From Methylomonas sp. (GTDB lineage: Bacteria > Pseudomonadota > Gammaproteobacteria > Methylococcales > Methylomonadaceae), in assembly GCA_026989715.1 (NCBI GenBank), contig JALSIU010000303.1:1-10753 (forward strand): 10,753 nucleotides of DNA, read 5' to 3'. This document shows, piece by piece, positions 8,104-10,753 of this stretch; positions within the stretch are counted from its first letter, which is position 1, and each line of letters begins with the position of its first letter. Both the position numbers and the translations under genes were made by a program. The notes beneath the pieces were generated by a model. It worked only from the letters and a program-made list of their open reading frames with translations. It did no database searches and was not told the DNA's origin.

Positions 8104-8117
8104 AGGGATATTTCCCT
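8104..8117. repeat. Small palindrome AGGGA-TATT-TCCCT upstream of folB
   Basis: Perfect 5-bp arms with a 4-nt centre, in the 111-nt divergent region between plsY and folB. It touches the proposed folB -35 box, so it could be an operator. It is short enough to be chance. Confidence 0.3.
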
Positions 8118-8145
8118 GATACTTACCCCTATTTGCAACTATTAT
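8116..8145 (+). promoter_or_regulatory. Candidate sigma-70 promoter for folB-folK
   Basis: A -35-like CTGATA (8116-8121) is separated by 18 nt from a -10-like TATTAT (8140-8145); a consensus TATAAT at 8143-8148 overlaps it. The distance to the folB start fits a 10-20 nt leader. The -35 is only a partial match. Confidence 0.45.
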
Positions 8146-8165
8146 AATAATAACTGGACTCTTAA

Positions 8166-8519
8166 ATGGATATAATTTTTTTAGGCGGCTTACAAATTGA
8201 AACCATTATCGGCATTTACGATTGGGAGCGCGAAACCAAACAAACTGTTATCTTAGATATAGAAATGGCACATGACATCCAAAAAGCCGCAGCGACAGAT
8301 GACATTGAAGACACGCTTGACTACAAAGCTGTCTCGCAGCGTGTGATTAGCTTCGTTGAGCAAAGCGAATTTTTTCTAGTAGAGCGACTTGCCGAAGAAA
8401 TTAACAGTATGATTCGCAAAGAATTCAATGTTCCATGGGTCAAACTTATCCTAAATAAAAAAGGTGCTATCAGCGGTGCCAGTGATGTAGGCATTATTAT
8501 TGAGCGTGGAGAAAAATAG
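8166..8519 (+). CDS. folB: Dihydroneopterin aldolase FolB
   Basis: Cleaves 7,8-dihydroneopterin to 6-hydroxymethyl-7,8-dihydropterin and glycolaldehyde in folate synthesis. The 117-residue protein has the family start (DIIFLGGLQIETIIGIYDWERETKQ, shown here only as a landmark from residue 2 and split by IGIYDWE) with Glu21, then LDYKAV with Tyr53, the VERLAEEI helix, and LNKKGA with catalytic Lys98 before SDVGIIIERG at the C-terminus. The length is normal. folK begins 2 nt after its stop, so the two successive folate enzymes are translated together. It diverges from plsY, and a plausible promoter lies just upstream. Confidence 0.95.
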   Translation: MDIIFLGGLQIETIIGIYDWERETKQTVILDIEMAHDIQKAAATDDIEDTLDYKAVSQRVISFVEQSEFFLVERLAEEINSMIRKEFNVPWVKLILNKKGAISGASDVGIIIERGEK

Positions 8520-8521
8520 AC

Positions 8522-9034
8522 ATGCCCCTATGCTATGTCAGCATCGGCAGCAATATTAACCGAGAGCACAACATCAGATCAGCTCTCGGCATACTTGATG
8601 CAACTTTCGGCACACTAACTCACTCCAGTCTCTATGAATCTGTTGCCGTCGGCTTTACCGGCACCGCTTTTTACAATTTAGTCAGTGCGTTTCACAGCGA
8701 TCATGATGCCCAGCATATTAACCAAACATTAAAAGCAATTGAAACCGAGCACGGCAGAATACCCAACAAAGAAAAATTCTCAGCACGTACCTTGGATATT
8801 GACCTATTGCTCTATGATCAAGACATCATTCATACCGAAAGCATTAAAATTCCGCATAATGATATTCTAAATTACGCCTTTGTATTAGAGCCATTAGCAG
8901 AAATTGCCCCTGAACACCACCACCCCATCAAACAAATCAGCTATGCCGAACTATGGGCTGACTTTGATAAAAGCACCGTACAACAGCGAAAAATCAGTGA
9001 CTACCCCCTACTTCGTAAGCAGGAGTCACTTTAA
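8522..9034 (+). CDS. folK: 2-amino-4-hydroxy-6-hydroxymethyldihydropteridine pyrophosphokinase (HPPK), FolK type
   Basis: Transfers pyrophosphate from ATP to 6-hydroxymethyldihydropterin, the step after FolB. The 170-residue protein shows CYVSIGSN at the N-terminus, an YESVAVG pterin-loop region, FYNLV, and the signature ARTLDIDLLLYD with magnesium-binding Asp92 and Asp94, then IPHNDILNYAFVLEPLAEIAP. It starts 2 nt after folB. In Pseudomonas the equivalent position, next to folB and plsY, holds a second HPPK-like gene besides the folK near pcnB. This copy may therefore be a paralogue rather than the only FolK. The catalytic residues look intact. Confidence 0.88.
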   Translation: MPLCYVSIGSNINREHNIRSALGILDATFGTLTHSSLYESVAVGFTGTAFYNLVSAFHSDHDAQHINQTLKAIETEHGRIPNKEKFSARTLDIDLLLYDQDIIHTESIKIPHNDILNYAFVLEPLAEIAPEHHHPIKQISYAELWADFDKSTVQQRKISDYPLLRKQESL

Positions 9035-9110
9035 CTCTCCCCCACAGACAAGCAACCAACAGATAATAACAACTGATCGCACCTTACCTTGCCAGAAAAT
9101 ATTATCTGCA

Positions 9111-9671
9111 TCACGCCAACCACGTATGCACACAAAGACTAGGCAACCTCTGCCGTAGCCGCTCAAGCACAACACCCGTTTCTCGAACAAACAAAACCTG
9201 TAAACCTTGGCGCAACACTAATTGACAATAAAAAGATTCACGCAGCACCGGAAAGCCAAATCGCACCCCACACCGATTTGTGCGCATACGCCGCAAGCCC
9301 AAAACTCAATGCAGTTTTATCATCTTGGTGATGATAAAGCTCATAAAACTTTCCCACCTGAAAAAACAGAACATAAGCAATTGTTCACGACTTGCAGAGA
9401 GCAAAACAAAGTCATCACAATAATGTAAAAAAAGCTGACACTTTAATTGATGTTTGACAAACTGACTGTTTAAATTACCGGGAGGAAGACCTTTGCCTTT
9501 AGGGATATGGCGTAGACTTTTATGCAGGGAAACTTACTCTAGCAGGCTGGGACGGCCTTTATAAAGATAATCTTCGGTGCAATCGTGCTGTACCAACACC
9601 TCGGTTAACCACAGTATGTCTGTCTGTTTGAGCGGTGTCAGGGTTTTTAACAGCATTGATTTGTCGCAATT
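9111..9671 (-). pseudogene. Decayed DGR-type reverse transcriptase fused to a MutS domain I-like tail
   Basis: Reading the minus strand across frames gives a broken reverse transcriptase. Piece one (9671 to 9537) reads DKSMLLKTL, ILWLTEVLVQ and LYKGRPSLLE, resembling the part after motif A, then hits TAA at 9534-9536. The same frame continues with KGKGLPPGNLNSQF (9459-9491), the G-x3-G/N-x3-SQ type motif of DGR reverse transcriptases, then VKHQLK and YCDDFVLLS (the YxDD active site, 9411-9422). A shift near 9360-9385 leads to FFQVGKFYELY, and a shift near 9295-9303 (TTTTGGG run) to LRRMRTNRCGVRFGFP, ending at 9111 as CVHTWLA. The QVGKFYELY and RFGFP stretches resemble MutS domain I, a module I recall as an accessory of some DGRs. 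The N-terminal half and motif A are absent, so it cannot be active. Confidence 0.82.
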
Positions 9672-10049
9672 CAGACCCGTGTGCGTTTGGCGCGCGGCTT
9701 GGCCGCCACACTTTTCAACCAACCTTCGTTCTGTCCACTAATCTTTGCCGTCTTCTCTACCACCACTTGGTAGGCGGCGAAACTTTTAAAGGCTTGGACT
9801 TCTTTGGCGATACGGATCAATACCAATAATTGCGCTCTAATTGATCGCGCAATTCGCGTAAGGACGGCTCTTTGGCTCGCTCATTATTGGTGCGGATCAC
9901 TTGCGCAACAATGCCGCGACTGCTATTGCGCATTTCTGTCCCCAGCGCGTGTATTTATGATACCGACTAAAGCCAGCGACCACGGTTTCCAAATGTACCG
10001 CCAAGCCTAAGGCATCACGATAAATCGGTAAATGTTCGTAGCGAGCCAA
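9671..10049 (-). pseudogene. avd: avd-like DGR accessory protein gene with two frameshifts
   Basis: Avd is the small four-helix-bundle protein that binds the DGR reverse transcriptase and template RNA and is needed for mutagenic retrohoming. From a TTG start the minus strand reads ARYEHLPIYRDALGL, then AVHLETVVAGFSRYHKYT. After two extra bases near 9946 it continues LGTEMRNSSRG, IVAQVIRTNNERAK, EPSLRELRDQLER. After two extra bases near 9831 it reads LLVLIRIAKEVQAFKSF, AAYQVVVEK and GWLKS, ending RTRV at 9671. Repairing both shifts gives about 124 residues, the usual Avd size. The HKYTLG turn and the LLVLIRIAKE-LKSF-type helix are typical. It lies between the target gene and the RT remnant, the usual DGR order. 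Both indels could be decay or sequence error; the broken RT next door favours decay. Confidence 0.83.
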
Positions 10050-10061
10050 TACTAATACCTC
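10047..10061 (-). promoter_or_regulatory. Shine-Dalgarno and TTG start of the avd remnant
   Basis: GAGGT (10057-10061) lies 7 nt before the TTG at 10047-10049, and the frame is closed upstream by a TAG. No ATG is available in the conserved N-terminus, so this site fixes the start. It sits directly after the T tract of the preceding hairpin. Confidence 0.6.
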
Positions 10062-10106
10062 AAAAAAATTCGGTGGGGGCTATCGCCCTCCCCTGCACCC
10101 CCCGAA
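10062..10106 (-). terminator. GC-rich hairpin with T tract between the DGR target gene and avd
   Basis: Outer arms TTCGG (10069-10073) and CCGAA (10102-10106) pair perfectly. An inner stem of about 6 bp, GGGGGC against GCCCTC with loop TATC, is formed by 10075-10090. On the minus strand the stem is followed directly by seven T (10062-10068). It could be an intrinsic terminator or attenuator that lowers avd/RT expression relative to the target. Hairpins or cruciforms downstream of the variable region are also known to aid retrohoming in DGRs such as that of phage BPP-1, so it may have had both roles. Confidence 0.6.
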
Positions 10107-10142
10107 AAAACCAAATAACCCCAAGCACCCAATAACCGAATG

Positions 10143-10753
10143 TTACCGCTTGCGCCTCCAGCCTATTAATGCCATTAAACCACTGCCGATTAACCATAAG
10201 GGCGCAGGTGCCGGCACAGTATTGTTCGCGGTAACATCTCCGGCGCGAACTGCCCATGCATACAACTCATCGTTCTGATTGCTGATGAACTGGACGCCAT
10301 CGCTACTGAGGAACAACCAAGCGCCCAAAGTGGGATCAGGCGCGTACGGGACACCAGACCAGTACGTATAGGCTTGTAGGTTCTGTACTAGGCCAACATC
10401 GTTTTCTCCATAACTACTGGTATCTGTACCATTATAAGTGCCATTACCAAAAACACCAAAATCGGCCTGAAAATTACCAGAGGCATCCTCTCCACTCTTC
10501 AATCCTAAATTATTATGATACATATGCGCCATTTCTGAAAAAGCGGTATCGACATTATAGCCACAGTCGGTACCTGAGTTAGAAAAAGCAACACACCCTG
10601 GTGCGCCGGTATCGGTCATGGTCGGCAAACGCCAGTCATTATAACCGGCATAGCTTAAATTGGCCGCCCAAGTATTAGCGGCTGTCCAGCCCATACGGCC
10701 ATCGGCGAAAATATTGTCGGTGGCATTAATGCCATTATCAACTGCATTGGCGG
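10143..10753 (-). CDS. Lcl/DUF1566-type (C-lectin-like) protein with PEP-CTERM tail; candidate DGR target, N-terminus off right edge
   Basis: The minus strand is open from the right edge to TAA at 10143-10145; an internal Met at 10694 is not the start, because the frame continues upstream (NGINATDNIFADGRMGW). The sequence has the Lcl_C/DUF1566 pattern: WTAANTWAANL, GYNDWRLPT, a Tyr/Gly/Asn-rich middle, YTYWSG, and a C-terminal ELYAWAVRAGDV. It then ends with PAPAP, a hydrophobic helix and WRRKR, a PEP-CTERM-like sorting signal that exosortase would process, so the protein is probably exported and displayed or shed. The C-terminal block resembles a DGR variable region, and avd and RT remnants follow downstream. 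Its ligand is unknown. The visible portion has no stop or frameshift. Confidence 0.85.
   Translation of the reverse strand, partial: ANAVDNGINATDNIFADGRMGWTAANTWAANLSYAGYNDWRLPTMTDTGAPGCVAFSNSGTDCGYNVDTAFSEMAHMYHNNLGLKSGEDASGNFQADFGVFGNGTYNGTDTSSYGENDVGLVQNLQAYTYWSGVPYAPDPTLGAWLFLSSDGVQFISNQNDELYAWAVRAGDVTANNTVPAPAPLWLIGSGLMALIGWRRKR
10236..10364 (-). repeat. Putative DGR variable region (VR) in the target gene
   Basis: From YWSG (10353-10364) to the GC-rich VRAGD codons (10236-10250) the frame is rich in NNC/NNT codons. In the core (10269-10313) the codons include TTC, CTC, AGT, AGC, GAT, then GTC, TTC, ATC, AGC, AAT, then AAC and GAT. This is the footprint expected when AAC/AAT codons of a template repeat are mutated at A in the first two positions. 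The flanking YWSG and YAWAVR-GD residues are the invariant frame of such regions. No matching template repeat was found in the window, so the boundaries are approximate and the call is inferred. Confidence 0.6.

Noticed and set aside
9222..9428. 68-residue plus-strand frame in the gap after folK
   Set aside because: It is antisense to the RT/MutS-like remnant, has no family motif, and is best explained as a shadow.
9481..9670. Template repeat of the DGR in its usual place between avd and RT
   Set aside because: Nothing here resembles the YAWAVRAGD coding sequence of the target; the stretch reads as RT. I also saw no second copy of the GC-rich VR end elsewhere in the window.
9534..9722. 62-residue minus-strand frame as an independent small gene
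   Set aside because: Its first part overlaps the avd end in a different frame, and its second part is the RT remnant after motif A; it is a piece of the decayed element, not a gene.
9035..10142. Insertion sequence or transposase pseudogene
   Set aside because: No terminal inverted repeats, target-site duplication or DDE motifs are visible, and the cross-frame peptides match DGR Avd and RT patterns instead.
10060..10257. 65-residue minus-strand frame spanning the target gene end and the hairpin
   Set aside because: It is out of frame with the Lcl/PEP-CTERM gene and runs across a terminator-like hairpin; no recognisable sequence.
1..10753. CRISPR array or tandem repeats
   Set aside because: No regularly spaced direct repeats are seen on either strand.

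Overview
The window looks like a chromosomal segment of a gammaproteobacterium. The run rpoD, dnaG, yqeY, rpsU, then divergent tsaD, then plsY, folB and a folK-like gene, with a CAT-anticodon tRNA just after rpoD, is the order I know from Pseudomonas, with yqeY set into the rpsU-dnaG-rpoD macromolecular-synthesis operon. Base use is moderately AT-rich. The last gene carries a PEP-CTERM-type tail, which points to an exosortase-bearing environmental lineage; a methylotroph such as Methylococcales is possible but unproven.

Positions 1-1900 hold the S-adenosylmethionine cycle on the minus strand: metK, then ahcY, which runs off the left edge. A strong hairpin terminator (about 1906-1933) separates this unit from the upstream unit that ends in the tRNA. 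Positions 1939-6324 are the minus-strand operon rpsU-yqeY-dnaG-rpoD-tRNA. It links ribosomal protein S21, a GatB/YqeY-domain protein, primase and the housekeeping sigma factor. Positions 6325-6459 are a divergent control region with two inverted repeats. tsaD (t6A tRNA modification) reads rightward and overlaps the convergent plsY (phospholipid synthesis) tail to tail. folB and folK (folate synthesis) then read rightward as a pair.

Positions 9035-10753 hold the unusual part. By reading the minus strand across frames I find the remains of a diversity-generating retroelement (DGR). From right to left there is a partial Lcl/DUF1566-type surface protein with a PEP-CTERM tail, whose C-terminal codons look like a DGR variable region. 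Next comes a GC-rich hairpin with a T tract. Then comes an avd accessory gene with a good Shine-Dalgarno and TTG start, broken by two frameshifts. Last is a reverse transcriptase fused to a MutS domain I-like tail. The reverse transcriptase has lost its N-terminal half, carries an in-frame stop, has a further internal deletion and at least two frameshifts. No template repeat is visible, and it was probably lost in the same deletion as the RT N-terminus. The diversified target gene seems to remain open while its mutagenesis machinery is decaying, so its sequence may be frozen unless another DGR supplies RT and template in trans.
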